From the NCBI RefSeq assembly GCF_030552475.1, contig NZ_JAUPED010000001.1, forward strand, positions 62,001 to 126,000: 64,000 bases of DNA, read 5' to 3'. Of the stretch, positions 53,414-62,814 are shown one piece after another. The position numbers were made by a program, and so were the translations under genes. Source of the DNA: Mariniflexile sp. AS56 (GTDB lineage: Bacteria; Bacteroidota; Bacteroidia; Flavobacteriales; Flavobacteriaceae). The stretch's first letter is position 1. The number at the start of each line of letters is the position of its first letter. The notes below the pieces were generated by a model that was given only the letters and a program-made list of their open reading frames with translations, had not been told where the DNA came from and did no database searches.

Positions 53414-53710
53414 ATGGTTGAAGTTGCAGAATTAGTAGACAATGATTTCTTACGTCAATTTGAACTAAAAATCGACAATCATTTAGCTAAAATTGAATAC
53501 TCTTTACAAGAGCGAAAGATTTTTTTAACAAAACTTGTTATCCCAGAAGAAATTAATGACGAAGGGTTTAGCAAAGAATTTTTAACAGCCGTTTTTCAAC
53601 AAATTGAAGAACGTAATTTAAGTGTTGTTCCTACAAGTCCTGAAATAGCGAAGTTTGTAAGAGGCAACAGAAAGTACAAACGTATGTTACCCGTAGGTTT
53701 GAGAATCTAA
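53414..53710 (+). CDS. Small GNAT-like N-acetyltransferase (Acetyltransf_CG type)
   Basis: 98 residues, matching the single-domain GCN5-related family often named YjdJ: strands NHLAKIEYSL and KIFLTKLVIPEE, then FSKEFLTAVFQQIEERNLSV and the closing VPTSPEIAKFVRGNRKYKRM. Probably binds acetyl-CoA; the acceptor is unknown. A -7 element TACTTTTG at 53341-53348 lies 66 bases upstream, and a terminator follows. Confidence 0.85.
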   Translation: MVEVAELVDNDFLRQFELKIDNHLAKIEYSLQERKIFLTKLVIPEEINDEGFSKEFLTAVFQQIEERNLSVVPTSPEIAKFVRGNRKYKRMLPVGLRI

Positions 53711-53739
53711 TTTTATTTACTGATTACAAAAAAAATACA

Positions 53740-53771
53740 AAATCTGAAGTTTATAGCTTCAGATTTTTTTT
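53740..53771 (+). terminator. Intrinsic terminator
   Basis: 10-bp stem AAATCTGAAG (53740-53749) and CTTCAGATTT (53757-53766), loop TTTATAG, within a long T run. Confidence 0.88.
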
Positions 53772-53784
53772 TGTGTTAACCACA

Positions 53785-54288
53785 TTATTGTTTGGTATAA
53801 ACTACGGTTAAGTCTTTAGTTGCAACTACTTCCGTAAAATCTTCATTGTATATTTTAATAGCATCAAGAAACACACGTGTTAAACGACGTCCATTTACCG
53901 TAGCGACAGCTTCATTAATCAAAATTAAATCACCTTTTTTAGTATAATTTGATGCATAACTGATAATTCCCTCATCGTCGCAAGCAATATTAAAGGTATA
54001 CGAATTTGTAGTACCATTTTGCAAAGCTATTTCAACCGTTGGATTAAATGTTTTATTTGAAGACACGACGCCTGTAGATTCAAAAACCATAGTTTCATCA
54101 TTCTGGCAATCAATTTCATCTAAAAGATTCACACTTATAACGCCGTCGTTATTCATATCAAATCCATCAGCAACTTGCCACTCCGTTAGCTTCCAAGAAC
54201 CTTCAACGGAAAAATCATCATCACTATCATTAAAGCAACTAAGCAATAATAACGGGACAACACAAAGCATGGGTACTATTTTATTCAT
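53785..54288 (-). CDS. Lipocalin-like lipoprotein
   Basis: Start at 54288 gives a lipoprotein signal (MNKIVPMLCVVPLLLLSC, Cys18) followed by FNDSDDD; 167 residues. The mature part begins VEGSWKLTEWQVADGFDMNN, and the later FESTGVVSSNKTFNP and ILINEAVATVNGR fit the small lipocalin-like proteins of Flavobacteriaceae. Envelope located; ligand unknown. Confidence 0.72.
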   Translation of the reverse strand: MNKIVPMLCVVPLLLLSCFNDSDDDFSVEGSWKLTEWQVADGFDMNNDGVISVNLLDEIDCQNDETMVFESTGVVSSNKTFNPTVEIALQNGTTNSYTFNIACDDEGIISYASNYTKKGDLILINEAVATVNGRRLTRVFLDAIKIYNEDFTEVVATKDLTVVYTKQ

Positions 54289-54399
54289 ATTTGGGACATG
54301 ATTCACTACTATTTGTAATAATACAAAACAAGATCTAATTTCAATCATAAATAAGTTAAACGAAATATAATTCGGGTGATTTGTAGCTAAATTAGTGTT

Positions 54400-55725
54400 T
54401 TAGTTTGAAAACACTTCAACAAAATCAAAACGGACCAACCCATCATCATCTATTTTTGTTAGCGAGACGTCATGCAAGGTGTTTACAAGTTCTGGGTTCC
54501 AAGGCGACTTTACTTTTACATAATTTTCAGTAAAACCATAAATATAACCTTCCTTGTTTTCTCCTTCAAACAACACTGTTCTACGACTTCCTAGCTGGCT
54601 TTCATAAAAAGCACGGCGTTTTTTAACAGATAAACCACGTAACATTTTGCTACGCTTACTTCTCACATTCATCGGCACTACACCATCCATCTCTGCAGCC
54701 TCTGTATTATCCCGTTCCGAATAAGTAAATACGTGTAAATATGAAATTTCTAATTCGGTTAAAAAATTATACGTTTCTAAAAAATGCTCATCACTTTCAC
54801 CCGGAAAACCGACAATAACATCCACTCCAATACATGCATGTGGCATCACTTCTTTTATTTTTGAAACACGATCTACATACAACTCACGCATGTAACGACG
54901 TTTCATTTTTTTAAGAATTTCATTGCTTCCAGACTGCAAAGGAATATGAAAATGAGGTACAAAAGCCCTCGATTTTGAAACCAGATCGATGGTTTCGTTC
55001 TTTAAAAGATTCGGTTCTATAGAAGAAATTCGCAAACGCTCGATACCTTCAACTTTATCTAATTCGGTTACTAAATCTAAAAAGGTGTGTTCGTGTTTCT
55101 TATTTCCAAATTCACCTTTACCATAATCACCAATATTCACACCTGTTAAAACAATTTCTTTGATGTTTTGGGCTGAAATTTCACGCGCATTCTCCAATAC
55201 ATTTTGTACCGTATCACTTCTAGAAATACCACGTGCCAACGGGATAGTACAATAGGTGCATTTATAGTCGCAACCATCTTGTACTTTTAAAAAGGCGCGC
55301 GTTCTATCGCCAATAGAATAACTTCCAACATAAAAATCGGCTTCCTCTATTTCGCAAGAATGCACTTCGCCAAAATCATTTTTAGAAAGGTCGTTTATAT
55401 AATCGGTGATTTTAAATTTTTCCGTAGCACCTAAAACCAAATCCACACCATTAACATCGGCCAATTCTTGTGGTTTTAACTGCGCATAACACCCAACAGC
55501 AGCAACAAAAGCTTCTGAATTTGCTTTTTGAGCTTGCTTTACAATGCTTTTAAAACGCTTATCTGCATTTTCGGTAACCGAACAAGTGTTAATAACATAT
55601 ATATCGGCTTTCTCAGAAAAATCTACACGATCGAAACCTTCATCTGTAAAACCTCTCGCAATGGTAGAGGTTTCAGAAAAATTAAGTTTACAACCAAGTG
55701 TATAAAATGCAACTTTTTTTCTCAT
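54400..55725 (-). CDS. mtaB: tRNA (N6-L-threonylcarbamoyladenosine(37)-C2)-methylthiotransferase
   Basis: Adds a methylthio group to t6A37 of tRNAs reading ANN codons. 441 residues: UPF0004 domain with Cys12, Cys48 and Cys79 (LGCKLNFSE, NTCSVTENADKR, VGCYAQ), radical SAM domain with C152-x3-C156-x2-C159 (CDYKCTYC) and PLARG, and a C-terminal TRAM-like part. Both [4Fe-4S] ligand sets are intact. CSVTENADKR separates MtaB from MiaB and RimO. Divergent from the oligopeptide-binding gene. Confidence 0.94.
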   Translation of the reverse strand: MRKKVAFYTLGCKLNFSETSTIARGFTDEGFDRVDFSEKADIYVINTCSVTENADKRFKSIVKQAQKANSEAFVAAVGCYAQLKPQELADVNGVDLVLGATEKFKITDYINDLSKNDFGEVHSCEIEEADFYVGSYSIGDRTRAFLKVQDGCDYKCTYCTIPLARGISRSDTVQNVLENAREISAQNIKEIVLTGVNIGDYGKGEFGNKKHEHTFLDLVTELDKVEGIERLRISSIEPNLLKNETIDLVSKSRAFVPHFHIPLQSGSNEILKKMKRRYMRELYVDRVSKIKEVMPHACIGVDVIVGFPGESDEHFLETYNFLTELEISYLHVFTYSERDNTEAAEMDGVVPMNVRSKRSKMLRGLSVKKRRAFYESQLGSRRTVLFEGENKEGYIYGFTENYVKVKSPWNPELVNTLHDVSLTKIDDDGLVRFDFVEVFSN

Positions 55726-55815
55726 TTATTGTTTTGCTATTTCCATGAAGGTAGAAATCTCATTATATTTACCTTCTTTCGTAATAAGTCTGCAAATTTA
55801 CAATTAATAAACTAT

Positions 55816-57435
55816 ATGGTAAAACATGTTTTAAAACAAATAACAAACTATTTATCAATTAGTTGTATTATAGTACTCGCCACTTCTTGCGGAAACAATG
55901 CCCCTTCAAAGAATAGCCATTTAGTTTTTAAATACAACGAACACAAGAACATAGGCTCTCTAGATCCTGCATTTTCAAAAGATATTGCCGATATATGGGC
56001 CACCAACCAACTGTTTAACGGCTTGGTTCAAATGGATGAAAATTTAAACGTGCAGCCTTGTATTGCCAAAAACTGGATGCTTTCAGAAGATGCGCTCACA
56101 TATTCATTTTCATTGCGCAACGATGTCTACTTTCATAAAGATATTCTATTTGGAACCGATTCCACAAGAACCGTTACCGCCAGCGATTTTGAATACAGTT
56201 TAAAACGTTTATTAGACCCTCTAGTGGCTTCACCAGGCAGTTGGGTTTTAGCCAAGGTTGATACCTTTAAAGCCGTAAACGATACCCTATTCCAAATTAA
56301 ATTAAAGCAAGCATTTCCTGCTTTTTTGGGTTTATTGACTATGAAATACTGCTCGGTAGTTCCCAAAGAAATTATTGAACATTATGGCAGTGATTTTCGG
56401 TCACACCCCATTGGCACTGGTCCTTTTAAATTCAAGCGTTGGGAAGAGAACATCAAACTAGTTTTCAGAAAAAACAATCATTATTTTGAAGTAGATGAAA
56501 AAGGAAAACCACTACCCTATTTAGAAGCCGTTTCTATTACATTTTTACCCGACAAACAAAGTGAGTTTTTGCAGTTTGCACAAGGGAATATCGATTTTGT
56601 TTCAGGTTTAGATGCTTCTTATAAAGATGAAATTTTAACAGCCGATGGACAACTTCGGGCTACCTATTCAAAAGACGTAAATATGATTCGAGGCCCCTAC
56701 TTAAACACCGAATACCTGGCGTTTTATATGGATTCTGATGTTACAGAAATACAATCGGAACTGATTAGAAAAGCAGTAAATTATGGTTTCGACAGAAAAA
56801 AAATGATGATTTATTTGCGAAACGGTGTGGGCATTCCTGCAAACGGAGGTTTTATCCCAAAAGGGTTACCAGGATATAACGAGTCTATTGGCTTCACCTT
56901 TCAACCTGAAAAAGCTAAAGAACTAATCAATCAATTTAAAATTGAAACTGGGAATAAAAACCCTGAAATATCGATAACTACCACGAGTAATTATTTAAGT
57001 TTTTGCGAATACATTCAGCGGGAGCTTCAAAAAATCGGTTTAGTGGTTCAAGTAGATGTGATTCCTGCTGCAACTTTAAAAGACGCCAAAGCAAATGGGA
57101 AATTGAATTTATTTAGAGCCAGTTGGGTTGCCGATTACCCAGATGCAGAAAATTATTTATCACTTTTCTACAGTAAAAACTTCGCCCCAAACGGACCGAA
57201 CTATACTCATTTTAAAAGTGAGGTTTTTGATACTTGGTATGAAAAAGCATTTACTGAAACAAACACGACTGCGAGACAACGACTTTACACCCGAATGGAT
57301 TCTTTAGTGATGAAAAAAGCTCCAATAGTACCGCTGTTTTATGATGAAGTAGTACGTTTTACCCGAAAAAATGTAAAAAACTTAGGCATTAACCCTATTA
57401 ATTTATTAGAATTAAAACGAGTTACAAAGAATTGA
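55816..57435 (+). CDS. ABC transporter substrate-binding lipoprotein (DppA/OppA type)
   Basis: Start at 55816 gives a lipoprotein signal (lipobox ATSC, Cys25); a longer frame reaching into mtaB is not coding. 539 residues of the SBP_bac_5 family: IGSLDPAFSKDIADIWATNQ, LFNGLVQMDENLNVQPCIAK, YSFSLRNDVYFHKD, HPIGTGPFKF, and the C-terminal WVADYPDAENYLSLFYS typical of peptide binders. No permease or ATPase gene is adjacent. Overlaps the 3' end of the convergent YhhN gene by 14 bases. Confidence 0.9.
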   Translation: MVKHVLKQITNYLSISCIIVLATSCGNNAPSKNSHLVFKYNEHKNIGSLDPAFSKDIADIWATNQLFNGLVQMDENLNVQPCIAKNWMLSEDALTYSFSLRNDVYFHKDILFGTDSTRTVTASDFEYSLKRLLDPLVASPGSWVLAKVDTFKAVNDTLFQIKLKQAFPAFLGLLTMKYCSVVPKEIIEHYGSDFRSHPIGTGPFKFKRWEENIKLVFRKNNHYFEVDEKGKPLPYLEAVSITFLPDKQSEFLQFAQGNIDFVSGLDASYKDEILTADGQLRATYSKDVNMIRGPYLNTEYLAFYMDSDVTEIQSELIRKAVNYGFDRKKMMIYLRNGVGIPANGGFIPKGLPGYNESIGFTFQPEKAKELINQFKIETGNKNPEISITTTSNYLSFCEYIQRELQKIGLVVQVDVIPAATLKDAKANGKLNLFRASWVADYPDAENYLSLFYSKNFAPNGPNYTHFKSEVFDTWYEKAFTETNTTARQRLYTRMDSLVMKKAPIVPLFYDEVVRFTRKNVKNLGINPINLLELKRVTKN

Positions 57436-58122
57436 TAGTTGTCTCCCTTCTTTGCTCTTTCACAATCCCAACGATTATAAAATAAAGAGCCAACCCGTAA
57501 AAGAGCATGATTAAAACATCTTGAAATGGTAGATCTTGCTTAAATGTTTTGATAGTCATCATACTTTCTGACATAATATACAAGACAATACCAACGCACA
57601 CATACACATAACTGATGTTATTAACAGCTACCTTTCTTAAAAAAGCAAACTGAAAAAGCAAAAGTGTAATAAAAAAGCTAATAAGAGCAGGCACATAAAA
57701 AAAATCCAAACTATCAAAAAGAAAGCTTATAATACCCACGGTATAAATAAACATCGCGATAGAAAATGGTATGAGTCTAGAAATATTAAAATCGAATTTA
57801 TGGGAAAAACGAAAACTCAAAAACACTTTTCCTAAGGAGTAAAAAAACAGACTAACTCCCAAAAAAACAACCTCCGTATGGTTTATAATTAAGATATCTC
57901 CAATAAAAAGCATAAGTAAGGCTAAGCACAGCCATAAATGCTTTTTCTTATTGATTTCTCTATTGTTTAAATAATAATATAGAAACAACGCTATAATAAC
58001 AAGTGGTTTTGAGAAATAGCGATAGGGATAGGCAGAACAATATAATTTAACTAATATATCTATTACAAGTATGCAAAAAAAAGTATGCTAAACTTTCTTT
58101 CATCTTTTAGTAGGTCAATCAT
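57422..58122 (-). pseudogene. YhhN-family (lysoplasmalogenase-like) membrane protein, frameshifted
   Basis: From 58075 down, one frame encodes a YhhN-type protein with about seven transmembrane helices (YRYFSKPLVIIALFLYYYL, LMLFIGDILI, SLGKVFLSFRFSHK, YIMSESMMTIKTF), but it has no start codon before a stop. The first helix is in another frame, from the ATG at 58122 (MIDLLKDERKFSILFF), which stops soon after. The two join if the run of eight A at 58075-58082 (plus strand) had nine, giving about 233 residues, a normal family length. Sequencing error, slipped-strand switching or true decay are all possible. A shorter product from TTG at 57988 is a weak alternative. Confidence 0.72.
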
Positions 58123-58224
58123 TCTAGGGAGCAATGCGTTAACTCAATAACTAATGAAAAATGTGATAAACATCAAAAAAACTTCATGTTTATCCTTCAA
58201 TATACTGATTTCTTACTTAATAAG

Positions 58225-59121
58225 CTAGATTTTCGAAAAATAATACACATCATCCGCCCCCTTTCCTCCATCTCTTTTTGATGATAGAAAACCAGTTTTA
58301 TTAGCACTATCCATAACCAAACTAAAATCATCTTTAGGACTATTGATAGGCTTCGGAAGTTTTTCGGCCTTTCCAAAAACACCTTCTGCAGTCATTTTAC
58401 TTCTATAAATATCAAAACCACCATACCCGTTAGGTCTGTTAGAAGCAAAATACAAGGTATTATCCGCAGCAACAAAAGGAAACATTTCTTTACTATAAGA
58501 GTTCACTTTACTTCCTAAATTTTTAGGCTCACTAAAGGAATTATCATCTAAAATATCAACTTTAAAAATATCGGAGCCACCTCTAGTTGTTTCTTTACCA
58601 CCTTTAAGATTCGATGTAAAATATAGCGTTTTCCCGTCCATACTTATTGTAGGGTGTGCGTAGGAATATTTAGGATCGCAAAATGATAAGGTTTCAAAAT
58701 GAGTCCACCCAACGCCTGCTTCAAACTCCCCCACTTTTATTTGAAAATTATCTTCACTAAAATCATCACTTGTCGTTGTGGTTAAATAAAGCTTTTTAAT
58801 ATCTGGAGACAGGGTTGCACTCGTGATATACTTGATGTTTTCATCAGGCGCAATTTCAATGTTTTTAATATTGGTAATAGCACCATTTTCAGACACCTCG
58901 CCTTCTAAAATTGACAATATAGGATTGCCTTGAAACCGCTTCAAGCGACCTTTAGCGTCCAATAAGAAAGATGTGAATATAAGTTTAGAATCGCTTACCA
59001 ACATGAGCCCGAAATGAGGATATTCGGTATTCATATCCAGGTTTTTAACGGTGTATTTTTCGGACTGAGCATGCAAAAAAAGCCCCATTAGAAAACATGC
59101 GGAACATAATAGTTTCATCAT
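58225..59121 (-). CDS. PD40 (WD40-like) repeat protein, secreted
   Basis: 298 residues with a signal peptide (MMKLLCSACFLMGLFLHAQS). It contains several PD40/TolB-type propeller repeats: YAHPTISMDGKTLYFTSNLK, MFPFVAADNTLYFASNRPNG, FGGFDIYRS-type endings and DDFSLVMDSANKTGFLSSKR. In Bacteroidota such repeats often precede an OmpA domain, which is absent here. Probably periplasmic; role unknown. Confidence 0.8.
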   Translation of the reverse strand: MMKLLCSACFLMGLFLHAQSEKYTVKNLDMNTEYPHFGLMLVSDSKLIFTSFLLDAKGRLKRFQGNPILSILEGEVSENGAITNIKNIEIAPDENIKYITSATLSPDIKKLYLTTTTSDDFSEDNFQIKVGEFEAGVGWTHFETLSFCDPKYSYAHPTISMDGKTLYFTSNLKGGKETTRGGSDIFKVDILDDNSFSEPKNLGSKVNSYSKEMFPFVAADNTLYFASNRPNGYGGFDIYRSKMTAEGVFGKAEKLPKPINSPKDDFSLVMDSANKTGFLSSKRDGGKGADDVYYFSKI

Positions 59122-59190
59122 AAAATCAATGTGTTACACACAAATATAACCATTTGATTTTAAACCGATTCTCTTAAATAAATTGATTTT

Positions 59191-60366
59191 TTATTCGCGT
59201 CTGTACTTTTTAGTTTCTTCAAACACGTGTTCTAAAATAGCTTTATCTTGTTCTGTAAATTCGATTTGACGTCTCGACATAACAATATCTGCCACTTCAA
59301 AAGCCTTTTTAGTTAAATAAACGGTAAAACCAGCGCTACCGCCCCAACTAAAACTTGGCACAAAATTTCTAGGAAACCCACTACCAAAAAGATTAGCACT
59401 TACTCCTATAACGGTACCCGTATTAAACATCGTGTTGATTCCACATTTACTGTGGTCACCCATCATGAGTCCGCAAAATTGCAAGCCTGTTCTAGCAAAC
59501 CCTTCTGTTTGATAGTCCCAAAGGCGCACTTCTGCATAATTATTTTTTAAGTTTGAATTATTAGTATCGGCACCTAAATTACACCATTCACCTAAAACAG
59601 AATTCCCTAAAAAGCCCTCATGACCTTTGTTTGAATAAGCAAACAACACCGAATTATTAACTTCTCCACCAACTTTACTAAAAGGCCCAATAGTGGTTGG
59701 CCCATAAATTTTAGACCCCATTTTAACAACAGATTCTTCACATAAAGCAAAGGGACCACGAATTAAGGAACCTTCCATAATCAAGGCATCTTTACCTATA
59801 TAAATAGGTCCGTTACTCGCATTTAATGTTGTAAATTCTAATGTGGCGCCTTCTTCTATAAAAATATTTTCAGCAGCTATCACATTATTACTTGACGGAA
59901 TGGGTTGCGACCTTCTTCCATCAGTTAATAGATTGAAATCTTCTTGAATGGCTTCACCATTTTTTGAAAATATATCCCAAGTATGTTCTACTTTAAGAAC
60001 ATCGGCATCAAACTCAATGGCTTCGTAAGTATCAAAATCAACTTCTTCTTGTGAATCTTTTGAAAAGAAAGCTAGTACATCTTCATCTTTAAAAATAGCT
60101 TGGTTTTCTTGCAAGTCTTTAACCATCTCTACCAATTCCAAATTAGGAAGGTACGAGGCGTTTATCATCACATTCTCATCCATTTCCACCATAGGATACT
60201 TATCAGACAAATAATCTTCAGTAATTGTTGTGGTGGTAGAATCTAAAAACGTTTCCCATTTCTCGCGAATGGTTAAAATACCTATTCTTATATCGGCTAC
60301 TGGACGGGTAAATGTAAATGGCAATAAATTATTGCGTGAAGGTCCATCAAAAAGAATATAGTTCAT
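59191..60366 (-). CDS. GlmU-family putative sugar nucleotidyltransferase
   Basis: Start at 60366 gives MNYILFDGPSRNNLLPFTFT; 391 residues. The N-terminal part is a divergent nucleotidyltransferase-like domain with TRPVADIRIGILTIREKW in place of the classical GxGTRM motif. The C-terminal half is a left-handed beta-helix of hexapeptide repeats (AENIFIEEGATLEF, PIYIGKDALIMEGSLIRGPF, GSKIYGPTTIGPFSKVGGEV). This group is labelled GlmU family in Bacteroidota, but the changed motif leaves the activity open. Envelope or sugar-nucleotide metabolism is likely. Confidence 0.82.
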   Translation of the reverse strand: MNYILFDGPSRNNLLPFTFTRPVADIRIGILTIREKWETFLDSTTTTITEDYLSDKYPMVEMDENVMINASYLPNLELVEMVKDLQENQAIFKDEDVLAFFSKDSQEEVDFDTYEAIEFDADVLKVEHTWDIFSKNGEAIQEDFNLLTDGRRSQPIPSSNNVIAAENIFIEEGATLEFTTLNASNGPIYIGKDALIMEGSLIRGPFALCEESVVKMGSKIYGPTTIGPFSKVGGEVNNSVLFAYSNKGHEGFLGNSVLGEWCNLGADTNNSNLKNNYAEVRLWDYQTEGFARTGLQFCGLMMGDHSKCGINTMFNTGTVIGVSANLFGSGFPRNFVPSFSWGGSAGFTVYLTKKAFEVADIVMSRRQIEFTEQDKAILEHVFEETKKYRRE

Positions 60367-60465
60367 ACAGAAGTTTAAAATTAAAAAATTCAAGATTTAA
60401 AGTTACTCACCCAAAACTTAAACTTACTAGTTATCTAATTCAAAAGTAGGCTAATTGTACAAAAT

Positions 60466-60494
60466 AAAAAAGCCTTCAATATAAATTTGAAGGC
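60466..60494 (-). terminator. Intrinsic terminator of rpmE2
   Basis: On the minus strand GCCTTCAA and TTGAAGGC pair around a seven-base loop and are followed by six T; 24 bases after the rpmE2 stop. Confidence 0.85.
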
Positions 60495-60517
60495 TTTGTA
60501 TAATATATTTGTTAAGC

Positions 60518-60769
60518 TTATTTACTAAACTTAGCGTATTTGTTTTTGAATTTATCAATACGACCAGCCGTATCAATTAATTTAGACTTACCTGTGTAAA
60601 ACGGGTGCGATGTTCTAGAAATCTCCATCTTGATAAGTGGATACTCAACACCATCAACATCTAAAGTTTCATTTGTATTTGCTGTAGATTTAGTTAAAAA
60701 CACATCTTCGTTAGACATATCTTTAAATGCTACAATTCTATAATTTTCTGGATGTATATCTTTTTTCAT
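60518..60769 (-). CDS. rpmE2: 50S ribosomal protein L31, type B
   Basis: 83 residues: [20 protein letters not shown], then [20 protein letters not shown] and [11 protein letters not shown]. It lacks the CxxC zinc ligands of type A L31, so this is the zinc-independent form, and no type A copy is present in this window. Transcribed alone from a clear promoter. Confidence 0.95.
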   Translation of the reverse strand: MKKDIHPENYRIVAFKDMSNEDVFLTKSTANTNETLDVDGVEYPLIKMEISRTSHPFYTGKSKLIDTAGRIDKFKNKYAKFSK

Positions 60770-60807
60770 CGCTTAAAGCTTTAATATTCTTTTCAATTTT
60801 GGAAGTG

Positions 60808-60837
60808 CAAAAATAAGCATTTTTTACAATCTTGCAA
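60808..60837 (-). promoter_or_regulatory. rpmE2 promoter
   Basis: On the minus strand TTG (60837 to 60835), 19 bases, then TATTTTTG (60815 to 60808), matching the Bacteroidota promoter pattern. About 32 bases of leader precede the ATG. Confidence 0.7.
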
Positions 60838-60927
60838 TAAATTTTGCATTTTTTATTACTATTATTATTGTAACGAATGACTACCTTTGAATACTAACTA
60901 TAAAACTAATCACAAAAATACAATATT

Positions 60928-61461
60928 ATGGACACAAATTTAAAGGATTTAGCAATAAACTACGGCTTATACCTCGGCATATCTTTATCTTTATTTACTG
61001 TTTTAGGATACGCTTTCAACTTAGCCTTATTAGTGAATTTCTGGATAATGCTCGTAATCATTCCAATAGCCATTATATCCGTTGGTATTTTCTCTACTGC
61101 AAAAGCCAAAATATTGCTTAACGGTTTTTTAACTTTTAAAGAAGCATTTTCATCATACTTTATTACTGTAGCCATAGGAATAATGATAAGCACATTTGTT
61201 ACCATACTCATTTTTAATTTTATTGACACAAATGCTGCATTGGAAGCTAAAAGTATTCTTGTAGAAAACACTACAAATATGCTAACAGGAATGGGCGCTC
61301 CTGTTGAAGCTATTGCAGAAAGCATTGACAATATAGAATCTCAAGACACATATGCAATAGGTATTCAACTAAAATCTTTAGCTCAAAGTATTATCTTTTT
61401 TGCTATTATCGGATTAATAGTTGCTGCTGCAATGAAAAAAAGTAAACCTGACACCGAATAA
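60928..61461 (+). CDS. DUF4199 membrane protein
   Basis: 177 residues with four transmembrane helices (about 10-30, 33-52, 72-95, 148-168). The layout and the stretch KILLNGFLTFKEAFSSYFIT are those of DUF4199, a Bacteroidota family of unknown role. It is followed after 41 bases by a family 2 glycosyltransferase, a pairing I recall from many flavobacteria, so the two may work on the same membrane glycan or lipid. Confidence 0.83.
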   Translation: MDTNLKDLAINYGLYLGISLSLFTVLGYAFNLALLVNFWIMLVIIPIAIISVGIFSTAKAKILLNGFLTFKEAFSSYFITVAIGIMISTFVTILIFNFIDTNAALEAKSILVENTTNMLTGMGAPVEAIAESIDNIESQDTYAIGIQLKSLAQSIIFFAIIGLIVAAAMKKSKPDTE

Positions 61462-61502
61462 ATTCTGTATTTTTGGAGCATCAACTTTTTGAAAGCTTTT
61501 AA

Positions 61503-62453
61503 ATGAACATATCAGTAGTCATACCACTACTTAACGAACAAGAATCTTTAACCGAGTTACACGATTGGATTGCAAAAGTGATGCAAACCAATCGTTTTTC
61601 GTATGAAATCATTTTTATAGATGATGGTAGTACCGATGCTTCTTGGCAAACTATAAGCGATTTAGCAGCGCAAAACGCACATGTAAAAGGCATTCGTTTC
61701 TTAAAGAACTTTGGAAAATCGCAAGCTTTACATGCTGGTTTTGAAAAAGCTTCGGGCGATGTGGTTATTACCATGGATGCCGATTTACAAGACAATCCAG
61801 ACGAAATCCCAGAACTTTACAACATGATTGTAAGCGATGGTCACGATTTAGTTTCTGGCTGGAAAAAGAAACGTTACGATTCTGTTATTTCAAAAAACTT
61901 ACCGTCCAAATTATTTAATTGGGCAGCCAGAAAAACATCAGGCGTAAAACTGAATGATTTTAACTGCGGATTAAAAGCTTACAAACTAGAAGTTGTAAAA
62001 AACGTAGATGTTAATGGTGAAATGCACCGCTACATACCTGTGTTGGCTAAAAATGCTGGTTTTATAAAAATTACCGAAAAGGTTGTTAAACATCAAGCCA
62101 GAAAATATGGCGAAACCAAATTTGGCATGAATCGTTTTGTAAATGGTTTTCTAGACCTCATAACCATCTGGTTTTTATCACGTTTCGGCAAACGCCCTAT
62201 GCATTTATTTGGTGCTTTAGGCTTCATTATGTTTGCTATTGGCTTTGGCTTCGCTTTCTATTTAGGAGTCGATAAGTTATTTTTAAATAGAGCAGGAAGA
62301 CTTATAACCGAGCGTCCTCAATTCTATTTATCGCTTTCAACTATGGTTATTGGCACTCAATTTTTTGTCGCTGGTTTTTTGGGTGAAATTATTTTGCGCA
62401 CCAAACAAGATAAAAAACGCTACGCCATTAAAGAAGCCTTAAATTTAGAATAA
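61503..62453 (+). CDS. Family 2 glycosyltransferase (polyprenyl-phosphate type)
   Basis: 316 residues. GT-A domain: MNISVVIPLLNEQESLTELH, FIDDGSTDASW, and the metal site Asp92-Ala-Asp94 in TMDADLQDNPDE. Two C-terminal transmembrane helices (about 235-262 and 272-302) as in GtrB, ArnC and DPMS enzymes, which move a sugar from a nucleotide to polyprenyl phosphate at the cytoplasmic face. Sugar unknown. Possibly one operon with DUF4199. Confidence 0.9.
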   Translation: MNISVVIPLLNEQESLTELHDWIAKVMQTNRFSYEIIFIDDGSTDASWQTISDLAAQNAHVKGIRFLKNFGKSQALHAGFEKASGDVVITMDADLQDNPDEIPELYNMIVSDGHDLVSGWKKKRYDSVISKNLPSKLFNWAARKTSGVKLNDFNCGLKAYKLEVVKNVDVNGEMHRYIPVLAKNAGFIKITEKVVKHQARKYGETKFGMNRFVNGFLDLITIWFLSRFGKRPMHLFGALGFIMFAIGFGFAFYLGVDKLFLNRAGRLITERPQFYLSLSTMVIGTQFFVAGFLGEIILRTKQDKKRYAIKEALNLE

Positions 62454-62814
62454 GCAATTACACGATCAAAACTCAAAGCAATACATAGTTTTCACTTATT
62501 AATGTAATAACCAAAAAGCCTCTTAATGAGGGCAACAGTAAAAAAAACTGACTCATTTTCAATTAAAAAGACCTCTTGGATTATTAAAATATCATATATA
62601 TTTTCACACAACACACCTTCACACACTCATATATTTATTAATTTTAAATAGTAAATCATGAGTAATCTTTAACACAACAGGTGAATTCTACTTTTTTTTT
62701 TAATTCAACAAGAAAAATTCATTCTATATCATAAGATTTCACTTCAAATTAGTACCTTTTACCAAAATATTCTCTTACAATTTATTACTTTTGAAACTTA
62801 TTATTTAAGACATT
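62454..62814. other. Intergenic region without a gene
   Basis: 361 AT-rich bases. A weak hairpin GCCTC/GAGGGC (62518-62533) lies soon after the glycosyltransferase but lacks a T run. A -7 element TACTTTTG at 62786-62793 should drive the phosphohexomutase. No open frame, RNA gene or repeat was seen. Confidence 0.6.

Noticed and set aside
55528-55815. N-terminal extension of the oligopeptide-binding protein
   Set aside because: The extra 96 codons overlap mtaB on the other strand and would bury the lipoprotein signal peptide.
60960-61331. Minus-strand frame opposite the DUF4199 gene
   Set aside because: It is a shadow of a hydrophobic membrane protein gene; the plus frame has the family pattern and correct helices.
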